From contig JAEZEU010000247.1 in NCBI GenBank assembly GCA_023432885.1, forward strand, positions 1 through 23,444: a stretch of DNA of 23,444 nucleotides, read 5' to 3'. The position numbers were made by a program, and so were the translations under genes. Shown here piece by piece: positions 1 through 7,819 of the stretch. Within the stretch, counting starts at the first letter, position 1. Every line of letters starts with the position of its first letter. The notes under the pieces are model-generated. The model was not told where the DNA came from. It searched no databases and was given only the letters and a program-made list of their open reading frames with translations. The DNA comes from Pseudomonadota bacterium. GTDB taxonomy: Bacteria; Pseudomonadota; Alphaproteobacteria; Rhizobiales; Xanthobacteraceae.

Positions 1-1
1 C

Positions 2-64
2 GTCCGCGTCACGCTGCCGATCGACGCCAGCAAGGTGAGGCCGAAGGTGCAGAAGGCCGCGTAG
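2..64 (+). CDS. C-terminal tail of an unidentified protein (5' end outside window)
   Basis: Reading from base 2 gives an open frame of 20 residues ending in TLPIDASKVRPKVQKAA and a TAG stop at 62-64. A hairpin starts five bases after the stop, which fits the end of a gene. The tail is basic and too short to assign; a small heat-shock-type protein ending is conceivable but I cannot support it. The opposite-strand frame across 9-209 looks like noise, since it reads through the palindromic intergenic sequence. Confidence 0.4.
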   Translation, partial: VRVTLPIDASKVRPKVQKAA

Positions 65-68
65 GATT

Positions 69-100
69 CCTGTGGGCCCGGCGAAAGCCGGTACCACAGG
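69..100. repeat. Perfect-stem hairpin after the first stop codon
   Basis: CCTGTGG (69-75) pairs with CCACAGG (94-100). Inside it, CCGGC (78-82) pairs with GCCGG (87-91) around a GAAA tetraloop. There is no T-run after it, so it is not a classic intrinsic terminator. It may be a dispersed palindromic element or a 3' end-stabilising hairpin for the upstream gene. Confidence 0.5.
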
Positions 101-138
101 CACACTGTTGTTGAGCACGCCGGGCCACAGCCTCGGAA

Positions 139-196
139 AGCTGTCGCCTGTGATTATGAGTTTCGGGTCGCGCTTCGCTTGCCCGGGACGACAGCT
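139..196. repeat. Nested palindromic intergenic element
   Basis: AGCTGTCG (139-146) and CGACAGCT (189-196) are exact inverted repeats. Between them CGGG and CCCG form an inner stem around the sequence TCGCGCTTCGCTTG. I recall motifs of the GCTTCGCTTGCCCGGGACGAC kind as common between genes in Bradyrhizobium and Rhodopseudomonas, so this is probably one copy of a dispersed repeat. I see nothing else supportable between 197 and 320. Confidence 0.45.
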
Positions 197-320
197 GAGT
201 TTGCGGCATGCGCTCGCATTCTCAGCGAATTCGCCCGGATTTTGCATCCTCGTTGTCCAGGCCGGATAGACGCCACGGTCGCGGCGCCAGGTTTGCCCGT
301 GTGCTACACGTCCAAGCCCC

Positions 321-551
321 TTACTCCTCATATGTCATGGCAACCGCCAAGCGCCGGATGGCCGGCGCCGCGAACAGCACGACAGGCAACATGGCAAGCC
401 AGGAGAGCATCCAGGATTGAAGCCAGTGCACGACAAAGCCGCCTGAACTCATGAGCGGGAAGCTGGCGATCGCCGCAGCGATCGCGCACGTCAGTCCCGA
501 CTGGATGGCTCCATAGACAAAGTGGCTGTAGCGACGCGGAATTCCTGACAT
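321..551 (-). CDS. Small two-helix membrane protein, DUF2798-like
   Basis: This 76-residue protein begins MSGIPRRYSHFVYG and has two hydrophobic helices: about residues 11-33 (GAIQSGLTCAIAAAIASFPL) and 44-63 (LQSWMLSWLAMLPVVLFAAP). It ends in a short charged tail. The layout and length, with the basic-aromatic N-terminus, resemble the DUF2798 family of small inner-membrane proteins of unknown function. The frame is open upstream to 872, but that extension is low-quality and Arg/Pro/Ser-rich; I chose the ATG at 551 because the family start lies there. The Shine-Dalgarno is weak (GAGA about nine bases upstream). It is alone on its strand. Function unknown. Confidence 0.65.
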   Translation of the reverse strand: MSGIPRRYSHFVYGAIQSGLTCAIAAAIASFPLMSSGGFVVHWLQSWMLSWLAMLPVVLFAAPAIRRLAVAMTYEE

Positions 552-949
552 GGTTGTCTCGGCAGGGTGGGCCGTCTGCCGAGAAGCAAGGAACGTGCCT
601 TCGTCCGCGCGGGTCAGGAGCTTGCATGGCGGTCGCCCCGGTCCACTTTGGGGCGAAGATTGGTCTGCGCCATGTCCATGCGGGATGGAAACTACTGACG
701 GCATCGACCACGTCGATGCGATCGCGGCAGATCGCAGGCGAATTGACCATTGCGGTGAACTGGGATCAGCCGCGCATATCGGGATAAATCGGATTCTTTT
801 GGCCGAACTCTCCGCCGAGCGAACCACGTATTCGTGGCCGCTGACGGGCCGACGCGCGGTTCCGAGGCCCAACTGAAATCAAGATTCCTCCGCTTTTGGA
901 CCTCGATAGCAGAGTAACGGACGGTGACGCCCTTGAGGGAAGATCGCCC
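552..949. other. Intergenic region between divergent genes
   Basis: This stretch separates the start of the DUF2798-like gene (minus) from the start of the Pro/Ala-rich membrane protein gene (plus), so it should hold both promoters. Several overlapping frames are open on both strands but have skewed composition and no ribosome site, and I count them as noise. I see no clear -35/-10 pair, hairpin with a T-run, or repeat. The only clear signal is GAGGGA at 935-940, the likely ribosome-binding site for the gene starting at 950. Confidence 0.5.
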
Positions 950-1738
950 ATGCCAATGAAAGACGATTTTGATCCGGCCGATCCCTTGCCTCGGTTCCTC
1001 ACCGAAAGAACTGAGCTGGACACTGGCAAAGCTCCAGATGATGCCGTAGTTCCCGCATCGCGCGCCTTCAAGGCGAGCATGCTGGCTGCCGCCGCCGGAG
1101 CAGGCGTCATCGCGGTTCTGGCACTCGGAAATTCAATGGCCCTGTTTGCAGAGGGGTCGGCTTCGCTGATCGGCAGTTCCTCGCCTCAGCCTGCGGAGCC
1201 AGTTCAAGCCGCCGTCGATGCTCCGCCTGCAGTTCCGTCTACCCCCGATGCTCAGGCACCCGTCACGCACGACGCGCCACACGGCAGCGAGACTGCCGTA
1301 GCGGAACCGGCCGGCAATGATCTGGCGGAAAACGTCGAGCCCGCATCTGAAACCCTGTTTGCACAATTCCAGGCGTGGGCGGCAGAGCAAGACGCACAGA
1401 CGCGTAGCGGTCCCGTACCGCCTGTCGAAGATGCGCAGGCCCGGACCGAGCCCGTGCAGCCGGTTGACGATGCCCCGGCACAGGTTAAGCAAGGCACCCC
1501 TGCCCCGGCCGAAGGGAACGTTCGATCACGGCATCGGTCGGTGCAAAAACACCGACATGTCCGGGCCATCCGCGACGCGCGGGCCGAGATGCCCACACGG
1601 AGCCACAGAACACAACTGCGGCGGGCGCGCAGCGCTCGTGCCGAACGTCCGCCCATACAAGATGCGCAGGCACAGGAACAGTCCGCGCAGAATGGCCAAC
1701 GGCCGTCATGGCTGCCGATGTTCGGCCTGCGCAACTAG
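950..1738 (+). CDS. Single-pass Pro/Ala-rich membrane protein, unknown function
   Basis: The 262-residue product has four parts: an acidic cytosolic N-terminus (MPMKDDFDPADPLPRFLTER), a transmembrane helix at about 43-68 (SMLAAAAGAGVIAVLALGNS), a long Pro/Ala/Glu-rich stretch (about 77-190), and a very basic Arg/His-rich region (about 191-232) before a Gln-rich tail ending SWLPMFGLRN. The rich stretch holds imperfect repeats around PPVEDAQARTEPVQPVDDAPAQ. I chose ATG 950 because GAGGGA (935-940) sits nine bases upstream; an in-frame TTG at 896 has no such site. I do not recognise a named family, though similarly built proteins occur in Bradyrhizobium. A periplasm-spanning tether with a basic tail that binds the wall or another polymer is an inference only. 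Confidence 0.7.
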   Translation: MPMKDDFDPADPLPRFLTERTELDTGKAPDDAVVPASRAFKASMLAAAAGAGVIAVLALGNSMALFAEGSASLIGSSSPQPAEPVQAAVDAPPAVPSTPDAQAPVTHDAPHGSETAVAEPAGNDLAENVEPASETLFAQFQAWAAEQDAQTRSGPVPPVEDAQARTEPVQPVDDAPAQVKQGTPAPAEGNVRSRHRSVQKHRHVRAIRDARAEMPTRSHRTQLRRARSARAERPPIQDAQAQEQSAQNGQRPSWLPMFGLRN

Positions 1739-1787
1739 ACCCGGCATTCTCCCAACTCGCCAGCACAAATCTTCGGATGCGCCGGGT
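1739..1787. terminator. Inverted repeat filling the convergent gap
   Basis: ACCCGGC (1739-1745) begins right after the TAG of the upstream gene and pairs exactly with GCCGGGT (1781-1787), three bases before the stop codon of the convergent LysR gene. The loop is long (35 bases) and there is no T-run. It could act as a shared 3' end structure for both transcripts, but this is weak evidence for termination. Confidence 0.25.
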
Positions 1788-1790
1788 GAT

Positions 1791-2684
1791 TCAAGACTGC
1801 AGCGTCGGCGCCACTTCGCGGGCGATCTGCACCAGTGCGGCGAGCAAGGGTGTCATCGGGTCGCGCTGCGGGATGACGAGACCGATGGAATAGGTGACAT
1901 CAGGGTCTACGATCGGAATGAAGCGGACCGCGTCCGCCAGGCCCAGCGTCTCCGCGAGCTTTGCTGGCATGACGCTCGCCCAGCGACCGGTCTTCACATG
2001 GGTGAAGAGCACGAGCAGCGAATTCGAAGTCAATGTCGGCGTCGCCTCCGCTCCGACCGAGCGCAGCGCACGATCGATGATGCGGCGGTTCTGCATGTCG
2101 GGCGTCAATAGGCATAGCGGCACCTGGCCCACTTCTTTCCATGTCACCTGCTCGCGGTCGCCGAACATCCCGTCCGGCGCGGTCAGCAAGAGGTAGCTCT
2201 CGTTGTAGAGGGGAATGGTGCGCACGTTGCCGATCGGCTCGTTCTCGATATAGGTCAGCCCCGCATCGACCTCGAGATTTTCCAATAGCCCCAGCACGTC
2301 CGACGAAGTGCAGGACTGGATGCGGAAGCGCACATCGGGATGGCGCGCGCGAAACGGCGTCGTCAGCTGCGCAACCATCCCGAGCACGGTCGGGATTGCC
2401 GCGATCTTCAATTCGCCCGAAAGCTTTCGCTTGAGGCTCTTGATCTCCTCGCGCATGGCCCGCGTGTCGCCGACGATCCGACGCGCCCAGTCGAGCGTGC
2501 GCTCGCCCTCCGGCGTGAATCCCTGGAAGCGCGAGCCGCGCTGCACCAGCATCACGCCCAGGATCTCCTCGAGCTGCTTGAGGCCGGTGGACATCGTCGG
2601 TTGCGTCACGCCACAGGTCTCCGCGGCACGGCCGAAGTGACGCTCCTTGGCGAGCGCGAGCAGAAGTTCAAGCTTGTCGATCAA
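1791..2684 (-). CDS. LysR-type regulator, probable activator of the formate dehydrogenase operon
   Basis: A full LysR family protein of 297 residues. The N-terminal winged helix-turn-helix is clear (HFGRAAETCGVTQPTMSTGL, then KQLEEILGVMLVQRG), followed by the linker helix and a periplasmic-binding-like effector domain ending in IVIPQRDP-type sequence. It diverges from fdsG, the usual arrangement for a local activator. The start is uncertain. I favour TTG 2684, which gives IDKLELLLALAKE right after Met and the usual family length. ATG 2732 would give 313 residues. A frame opening at 2813 would give 340 residues, but that extension looks non-coding and would run through the likely operator at 2789-2822. 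The inducer is probably formate or a related C1 compound, by inference from context. Confidence 0.85.
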   Translation of the reverse strand: MIDKLELLLALAKERHFGRAAETCGVTQPTMSTGLKQLEEILGVMLVQRGSRFQGFTPEGERTLDWARRIVGDTRAMREEIKSLKRKLSGELKIAAIPTVLGMVAQLTTPFRARHPDVRFRIQSCTSSDVLGLLENLEVDAGLTYIENEPIGNVRTIPLYNESYLLLTAPDGMFGDREQVTWKEVGQVPLCLLTPDMQNRRIIDRALRSVGAEATPTLTSNSLLVLFTHVKTGRWASVMPAKLAETLGLADAVRFIPIVDPDVTYSIGLVIPQRDPMTPLLAALVQIAREVAPTLQS

Positions 2685-2788
2685 GAGAAGAGCCCCGTTT
2701 GGATTAACGATCTCCCGCGCCGTCGCGATCATCCGTAACACACGTCGGAGACGCGACAAATCCTGCCATTCCGGCCCGGTATCAACCC

Positions 2789-2822
2789 ATAGCATATCCC
2801 TATCGATCTTCATTCCCTATCG
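2789..2822. promoter_or_regulatory. Candidate LysR operator (T-N11-A dyad plus tandem half-site)
   Basis: ATAG (2789-2792), seven bases, then CTAT (2800-2803) form a dyad with the T-N11-A pattern typical of LysR recognition sites. The half-site TCCCTATCG occurs at 2797-2805 and again at 2814-2822, a 17-base step, as expected when a LysR dimer pair occupies a recognition site and an adjacent activation site. The dyad lies about 87-100 bases before the fdsG start codon, roughly 80 bases upstream of the transcription start predicted from the promoter entered separately. Seen in sequence; the role is inferred. Confidence 0.5.
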
Positions 2823-2840
2823 CGGGATGAGACTGCTTTA

Positions 2841-2869
2841 TTGATGTTCGGCGCGATTCCAACTCTCAT
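2841..2869 (+). promoter_or_regulatory. Candidate promoter of the fds operon
   Basis: TTGATG (2841-2846) and TCTCAT (2864-2869) are spaced by 17 bases, giving a plausible sigma-70 type -35/-10 pair with a weak -10, as expected for an activator-dependent promoter. Transcription would begin near 2876, a few bases before the fdsG start at 2890. The operator half-site at 2814-2822 sits just upstream of the -35. Confidence 0.35.
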
Positions 2870-2889
2870 ACAGATCAACAAGAACATCG

Positions 2890-3378
2890 ATGGAAACGTG
2901 GATGGCACCGGCCTATCAACCCTGGAGCGCTGAGCGCGCCGCTGAGATCATCGCCGAGCACAAGGCAATTGAAGGCGCAACGCTGGTGATCCTGCACGCG
3001 CTGCAGGATGAGTTCGGCTATGTGCCCGAGCCGGCTATTCCGATGGTTGCGCAAGCGTTAAGCCTCTCGCGCGCGGAAGTGCATGGCGCTTTCACATTCT
3101 ATCATGATTTCCGCAAGGAACCGGCGGGACGGCGTGTATTGAAGCTGTGCCGCGCCGAAGCCTGCCAGGCGGCCGGCGGCGATGCGCTGGCCGCGCAGGC
3201 CGAAGCGAAGCTCGGTATAGCCTTCGGCTATACGACAGCCGACGAGCGCGTGACGCTCGAGCCCATCTATTGCCTCGGCCTGTGTGCTACTGCGCCATCC
3301 GCCATGCTCGATGATCGCGTGGTCGGCCGCCTCGATGAACAGCGCCTCGATGCCCTGCTCGCGGAGACACTGCGATGA
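2890..3378 (+). CDS. fdsG: NAD-dependent formate dehydrogenase gamma subunit (NuoE-like)
   Basis: The 162-residue protein matches the 24-kDa NuoE/HoxE-type family. It has an N-terminal helical part and a thioredoxin-like C-terminal half that binds one [2Fe-2S] cluster. The four ligands are visible: Cys87 and Cys92 (KLCRAEACQAAGG) and Cys128 and Cys132 (IYCLGLCATAPS). In this enzyme the gamma subunit pairs with FdsB to form the diaphorase unit that passes electrons to NAD+. It is the first gene of the operon and its stop overlaps the fdsB start (ATGA at 3375-3378). The ribosome site before ATG 2890 is weak (AAGAA); a second in-frame ATG at 2902 (MAPAYQPWSAERAAEI) is an equally possible start. 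Confidence 0.95.
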   Translation: METWMAPAYQPWSAERAAEIIAEHKAIEGATLVILHALQDEFGYVPEPAIPMVAQALSLSRAEVHGAFTFYHDFRKEPAGRRVLKLCRAEACQAAGGDALAAQAEAKLGIAFGYTTADERVTLEPIYCLGLCATAPSAMLDDRVVGRLDEQRLDALLAETLR

Positions 3379-4931
3379 GTGTTCGAATCTTCGTTCCCCT
3401 TGATGCCGGGTCAGTCGCCGTCGGCGCCGACGAGGTCGCAGCGGCGATGGCGCAGGCGGCGCGCGCGCGTGGCGTCGCCATCGAGATCGTCAGAACCGGC
3501 TCGCGCGGTCTCTACTGGCTGGAGCCGATGCTGGAAGTCGCAACATCGGCCGGGCGCATCGCCTTCGGCCCGGTGAGCGTTGCCGACGTGCCTTCGCTGC
3601 TCGATGCGTTCACCGCAAGCGGCCAGCATCCGCTGCGCCTTGGCGTCACCGACGAAATCCCATGGCTGAAGCGGCAGACCCGCCTCACCTTCGCACGCTG
3701 CGGCGTGATCGACCCGCGCTCGATCGACGACTACCGTGCTCATGGCGGCTATCGCGGCCTCCAACGCGCCCTCACGCTCGGCTCGGACGCGATCCTGGCC
3801 GATGTCACGGTCTCCGGCCTGCGCGGCCGGGGCGGTGCCGGCTTTCCGACCGGCGTCAAGTGGAAGACGGTGGCGCAGGCGCAGGCCGACCGCAAGTTCA
3901 TCGTCTGCAATGCCGACGAAGGCGACAGCGGCACGTTCGCCGACCGCATGATCATGGAGGGCGATCCGTTCGTGGTCATCGAAGGCATGACCATTGCCGG
4001 CATCGCCGTCGGCGCCACCAAAGGCTACATCTACATTCGCTCGGAATACCCGCATGCGGTGATCGCGATGAACGCAGCGATCTCGGCCGCAAGGCGCGCT
4101 GGCTTCCTCGGCGCGAGCGTCGGCGGCTCCTCGCACGCTTTCGACCTCGAAGTGCGCGTCGGCGCGGGCGCCTATGTCTGCGGCGAGGAGACCTCGCTAC
4201 TGGAGAGCCTGGAAGGCCGCCGCGGCATCGTGCGCGCCAAGCCGCCGCTGCCCGCGCACAAAGGGCTGTTCGGCAAGCCGACCATCATCAACAACGTGCT
4301 GTCGTTTGCGGCGATCCCCTTCATCCTCGACAATGGCGCCAAGGCCTACGCCGATTACGGCATGGGACGCTCGCGCGGCACCATGCCGGTCCAGCTGGCC
4401 GGCAACATCAGATATGGCGGCCTGTTCGAGACGGCCTTCGGCATCACGCTCGGCGAGCTCGTCGACGATATCGGGGGCGGCACGTTCACTGGGCGGCCGG
4501 TTCGCGCCGTACAGGTCGGCGGCCCGCTGGGCGCCTATTTTCCGCGGGCGCTATTCGACACGCCGTTCGACTACGAGGCCTTCGCCGCACGCGACGGGCT
4601 GATTGGCCACGCCGGCGTCGTCGTGTTCGACGACACCGTCGATATGGCCAGGCAGGCGCGCTTTGCGATGGAGTTCTGCGCCGTCGAATCCTGCGGCAAG
4701 TGCACGCCCTGCCGCATCGGTTCGACCCGCGGCGTGGAGACCATCGACAAGATCCGGCGCGGCGAGCGCGTCGAGCAGAACCTCGCGCTCGTCGAGGACC
4801 TCTGCAACACCATGAAGCTCGGCTCGCTCTGCGCGCTCGGCGGATTCACGCCCTACCCCGTCATGAGCGCACTGAATCATTTCCGGGAAGACTTTGGCCC
4901 GCTACCTGCCCGTATGCAGGCTGCGGAATAG
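3375..4931 (+). CDS. fdsB: NAD-dependent formate dehydrogenase beta subunit (NuoF-like diaphorase)
   Basis: The 518-residue flavin subunit reduces NAD+ with electrons from formate. It starts with a region of about 100 residues, absent from plain NuoF, that fits a cysteine-free thioredoxin-like domain. The NuoF core follows: FMN-site glycines (GLRGRGGAGFPTGVKW, 148-163), the nucleotide-site segment GAYVCGEETSLLESLEGRRG (265-284), and the [4Fe-4S] ligands Cys440, Cys443 and Cys446 (ESCGKCTPCRIGS) with Cys486. All are present, so the subunit looks functional. Translation is probably coupled to fdsG through the four-base overlap. The stop codon is embedded in the AGGAG (4930-4934) that serves fdsA. 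Confidence 0.96.
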   Translation: MSVRIFVPLDAGSVAVGADEVAAAMAQAARARGVAIEIVRTGSRGLYWLEPMLEVATSAGRIAFGPVSVADVPSLLDAFTASGQHPLRLGVTDEIPWLKRQTRLTFARCGVIDPRSIDDYRAHGGYRGLQRALTLGSDAILADVTVSGLRGRGGAGFPTGVKWKTVAQAQADRKFIVCNADEGDSGTFADRMIMEGDPFVVIEGMTIAGIAVGATKGYIYIRSEYPHAVIAMNAAISAARRAGFLGASVGGSSHAFDLEVRVGAGAYVCGEETSLLESLEGRRGIVRAKPPLPAHKGLFGKPTIINNVLSFAAIPFILDNGAKAYADYGMGRSRGTMPVQLAGNIRYGGLFETAFGITLGELVDDIGGGTFTGRPVRAVQVGGPLGAYFPRALFDTPFDYEAFAARDGLIGHAGVVVFDDTVDMARQARFAMEFCAVESCGKCTPCRIGSTRGVETIDKIRRGERVEQNLALVEDLCNTMKLGSLCALGGFTPYPVMSALNHFREDFGPLPARMQAAE

Positions 4932-4940
4932 GAGATCGTC

Positions 4941-7814
4941 ATGTCCCTGATCCAGGAAATCGATTTCGGCACGCCGCCCTCCAAATCGGAAACGATGGTC
5001 ACCCTTACCATCGACGGCAACAGCATCACCGTGCCCGAGGGCACCTCGATCATGCGCGCAGCGATGGAAGCGGGCACGCAGATCCCGAAACTCTGCGCCA
5101 CCGACATGGTCGACGCTTTCGGCTCCTGCCGCCTTTGTCTGGTCGAGATCGACGGCCGCGCCGGCACGCCGGCCTCCTGCACCACGCCGGTTGGGCCGGG
5201 CCTCGTGGTCCACACCCAGACCGAAAAGCTGAAGAAGCTGCGCAAGGGCGTGATGGAGCTCTACATCTCCGACCACCCGCTGGACTGCCTCACCTGCGCT
5301 GCCAATGGCGACTGCGAATTGCAGGACATGGCGGGCGCGGTGGGCCTGCGCGATGTGCGCTACGGCTATGAGGGCGACAACCATGTTTTCGCCAAGTCCA
5401 ACGGCGCGGCGAACGCGGCCTGGATGCCGAAGGATGAGTCAAATCCCTACTTCACCTACGATCCCGCCAAATGCATCGTCTGCTCGCGGTGCGTACGCGC
5501 CTGCGAGGAGGTGCAAGGCACCTTCGCTCTGACCATCGCTGGCCGTGGTTTCGACAGCCGCGTCTCGCCGGGGATGAGCGAGAGTTTCCTCGGCTCGGAG
5601 TGCGTGTCCTGCGGCGCCTGTGTGCAGGCCTGCCCGACCGCGACGCTGACCGAAAAATCCGTGATCGAGACCGGCCAGCCCGAGCATTCCGTGGTGACGA
5701 CCTGCGCCTATTGCGGCGTCGGCTGCGCCTTCAAGGCCGAGATGCGCGGCGAAGAAGTGGTGCGCATGGTGCCTTACAAGGACGGCAAGGCCAACCGCGG
5801 CCACTCCTGCGTCAAGGGCCGTTTCGCCTGGGGCTACACGACTCATCGCGAGCGCATCCTCAAGCCCATGATCCGGGAGAAGATCAGCGATCCCTGGCGC
5901 GAGGTGAGCTGGGATGAGGCCTTCACCTTTGCAGCCGGCAAGCTGCGCGGCATCCAGGCCAAATACGGCAAGCAAGCCATCGGCGGCATCACCTCGTCCC
6001 GCTGTACCAACGAGGAAACCTACCTGGTGCAGAAGCTGGTCCGCGCCGGGTTCGGCACCAACAATGTCGACACCTGCGCCCGGGTCTGCCATTCGCCGAC
6101 CGGGTATGGGCTTGCCACCACCTTCGGCACCTCGGCCGGCACGCAGGACTTCGACTCGGTCGAGCACACCGACGTGGTGATGGTCATCGGCGCCAATCCG
6201 GCCTCCGCGCATCCGGTGTTTGCCTCGCGGCTGAAGAAGCGGCTGCGCCAGGGGGCAAAACTGATCGTCATCGATCCACGCCGCACCGAGATGGTAGAGG
6301 CCCCTCACCTCACGGCGTTGCACCTGCCGCTCGTGCCCGGCACCAATGTCGCCGTTCTCACCTCGATCGCGCATGTCATCGTCACCGAGGGCCTCGTCGA
6401 TGAAGCCTTCGTGCGCGAGCGCTGCGACTGGAGCGAGTTCGAGGAATGGGCCGCCTTCGTGGCCCAGCCCAAGAACAGCCCGGAAGCGACGGCGATCATG
6501 ACCGGGGTTGATCCGAAGGACCTCCGCGCGGCGGCGCGGTTGTTCGCCACCGGCGGCAATGGCGCGATCTATTACGGCCTTGGCGTCACCGAGCACAGCC
6601 AGGGCTCCACCACCGTGATCGCCATCGCCAACCTCGCGATGGCGACCGGCAATATCGGCCGGCCCGGAGTCGGCGTGAACCCGCTGCGCGGCCAGAACAA
6701 CGTGCAGGGTTCCTGCGACATGGGCTCGTTCCCGCACGAACTGCCCGGCTATCGCCACATCTCGGTCGACCCCGTGCGGCAGCAGTTCGAGGCCATGTGG
6801 AACGTCAAGATCAACCCGGAGCCGGGGCTGCGCATCCCCAACATGTTCGACGCTGCGATCGAGGGCACCTTCATGGGGCTCTATGTGCAGGGCGAGGACA
6901 TCCTGCAGTCCGACCCCAACACGCGGCACGTGGTCGCCGCGCTCTCGGCCATGGAATGCGTGATCGTTCACGACCTCTTCCTCAACGAGACCGCGAACTA
7001 CGCCCACGTGTTCCTGCCCGGCTCGACCTTCCTGGAGAAGGACGGCACCTTCACCAACGCCGAGCGCCGCATCCAGCGCGTGCGAAAGGTGATGACCCCG
7101 CGCAATGGCCTTGCCGACTGGGAGGTGACCATTGGGCTGGCCAAGGCGATGGGCTTCGACATGCACTACAATCACCCCTCCGAGATCATGGACGAGATCG
7201 CCGCGCTGACGCCGACCTTTGCCGGCGTCTCCTACACAAGGCTCGATGAGCTCGGCTCGGTGCAATGGCCCTGCAACGAGAAGGCGCCGGAGGGCACGCC
7301 TGTCATGCACATCGACGGCTTCGTCCGCGGCAAGGGCAAGTTTGTCGTGACCGAATATGTGCCGACCGACGAGCGCACCGGCCCGCGCTATCCGCTCTTG
7401 CTCACGACGGGCCGCATCCTCAGCCAGTACAATGTCGGCGCGCAGACCCGCCGCACGGAGAACGTCGTCTGGCACGGCGAGGACCGGTTGGAAATCCATC
7501 CGCACGATGCCGAGCAGCGCGGTGTACGAGATGGCGATTGGGTGCGGCTCGCCAGCCGCGCCGGCGAGACGACGCTGCGCGCGGAGATCACCGACCGTGT
7601 CGCGCCGGGCGTGGTCTACACCACCTTCCACCACCCGGACACGCAGGCCAACGTCATCACGACCGACTATTCCGACTGGGCCACCAACTGTCCGGAATAC
7701 AAGGTCACCGCCGTGCAGGTCTCGCCGTCCAACGGGCCGAGCGACTGGCAGAAGTCCTACAACGAGCAGGCGCGGCATTCGCGCCGTGTCGCTGCAGCGG
7801 AAGCAGCAGAGTAA
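4941..7814 (+). CDS. fdsA: NAD-dependent formate dehydrogenase alpha subunit (molybdenum catalytic subunit)
   Basis: The 957-residue subunit oxidises formate to CO2 at a bis-MGD molybdenum centre. The N-terminus is NuoG-like: [2Fe-2S] ligands Cys52, Cys63, Cys66 and Cys80; a His-ligated [4Fe-4S] site at His112, Cys116, Cys119 and Cys125; and two ferredoxin-type clusters (Cys178/181/184/188 and Cys221/224/227/231). The catalytic part adds one more cluster (Cys255/258/262/290). The Mo ligand is Cys383 (RVCHSPTG), followed by the conserved His384; Arg583 (LRGQNN) fits the conserved active-site arginine. These match Cys386, His387 and Arg587 of the Rhodobacter capsulatus enzyme, as I recall them. 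The ligand is Cys, not selenocysteine. AGGAG at 4930-4934 supports the start. The protein has no signal peptide and is cytosolic. Confidence 0.97.
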   Translation: MSLIQEIDFGTPPSKSETMVTLTIDGNSITVPEGTSIMRAAMEAGTQIPKLCATDMVDAFGSCRLCLVEIDGRAGTPASCTTPVGPGLVVHTQTEKLKKLRKGVMELYISDHPLDCLTCAANGDCELQDMAGAVGLRDVRYGYEGDNHVFAKSNGAANAAWMPKDESNPYFTYDPAKCIVCSRCVRACEEVQGTFALTIAGRGFDSRVSPGMSESFLGSECVSCGACVQACPTATLTEKSVIETGQPEHSVVTTCAYCGVGCAFKAEMRGEEVVRMVPYKDGKANRGHSCVKGRFAWGYTTHRERILKPMIREKISDPWREVSWDEAFTFAAGKLRGIQAKYGKQAIGGITSSRCTNEETYLVQKLVRAGFGTNNVDTCARVCHSPTGYGLATTFGTSAGTQDFDSVEHTDVVMVIGANPASAHPVFASRLKKRLRQGAKLIVIDPRRTEMVEAPHLTALHLPLVPGTNVAVLTSIAHVIVTEGLVDEAFVRERCDWSEFEEWAAFVAQPKNSPEATAIMTGVDPKDLRAAARLFATGGNGAIYYGLGVTEHSQGSTTVIAIANLAMATGNIGRPGVGVNPLRGQNNVQGSCDMGSFPHELPGYRHISVDPVRQQFEAMWNVKINPEPGLRIPNMFDAAIEGTFMGLYVQGEDILQSDPNTRHVVAALSAMECVIVHDLFLNETANYAHVFLPGSTFLEKDGTFTNAERRIQRVRKVMTPRNGLADWEVTIGLAKAMGFDMHYNHPSEIMDEIAALTPTFAGVSYTRLDELGSVQWPCNEKAPEGTPVMHIDGFVRGKGKFVVTEYVPTDERTGPRYPLLLTTGRILSQYNVGAQTRRTENVVWHGEDRLEIHPHDAEQRGVRDGDWVRLASRAGETTLRAEITDRVAPGVVYTTFHHPDTQANVITTDYSDWATNCPEYKVTAVQVSPSNGPSDWQKSYNEQARHSRRVAAAEAAE

Positions 7815-7819
7815 CCGCC

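Noticed and set aside
2685..2813. N-terminal extension of the LysR protein
   Set aside because: The extra 43 residues do not resemble LysR proteins and the DNA holds the likely operator. The usual start is IDKLE at 2684, or ATG 2732.
3662..5371. 569-residue same-strand frame across fdsB and fdsA
   Set aside because: It is a frame-shifted shadow; the frames of fdsB and fdsA are supported by conserved ligands and good spacing.
4941..7814. Selenocysteine formate dehydrogenase
   Set aside because: The Mo ligand position is a normal Cys codon (Cys383) and the frame has no internal TGA.
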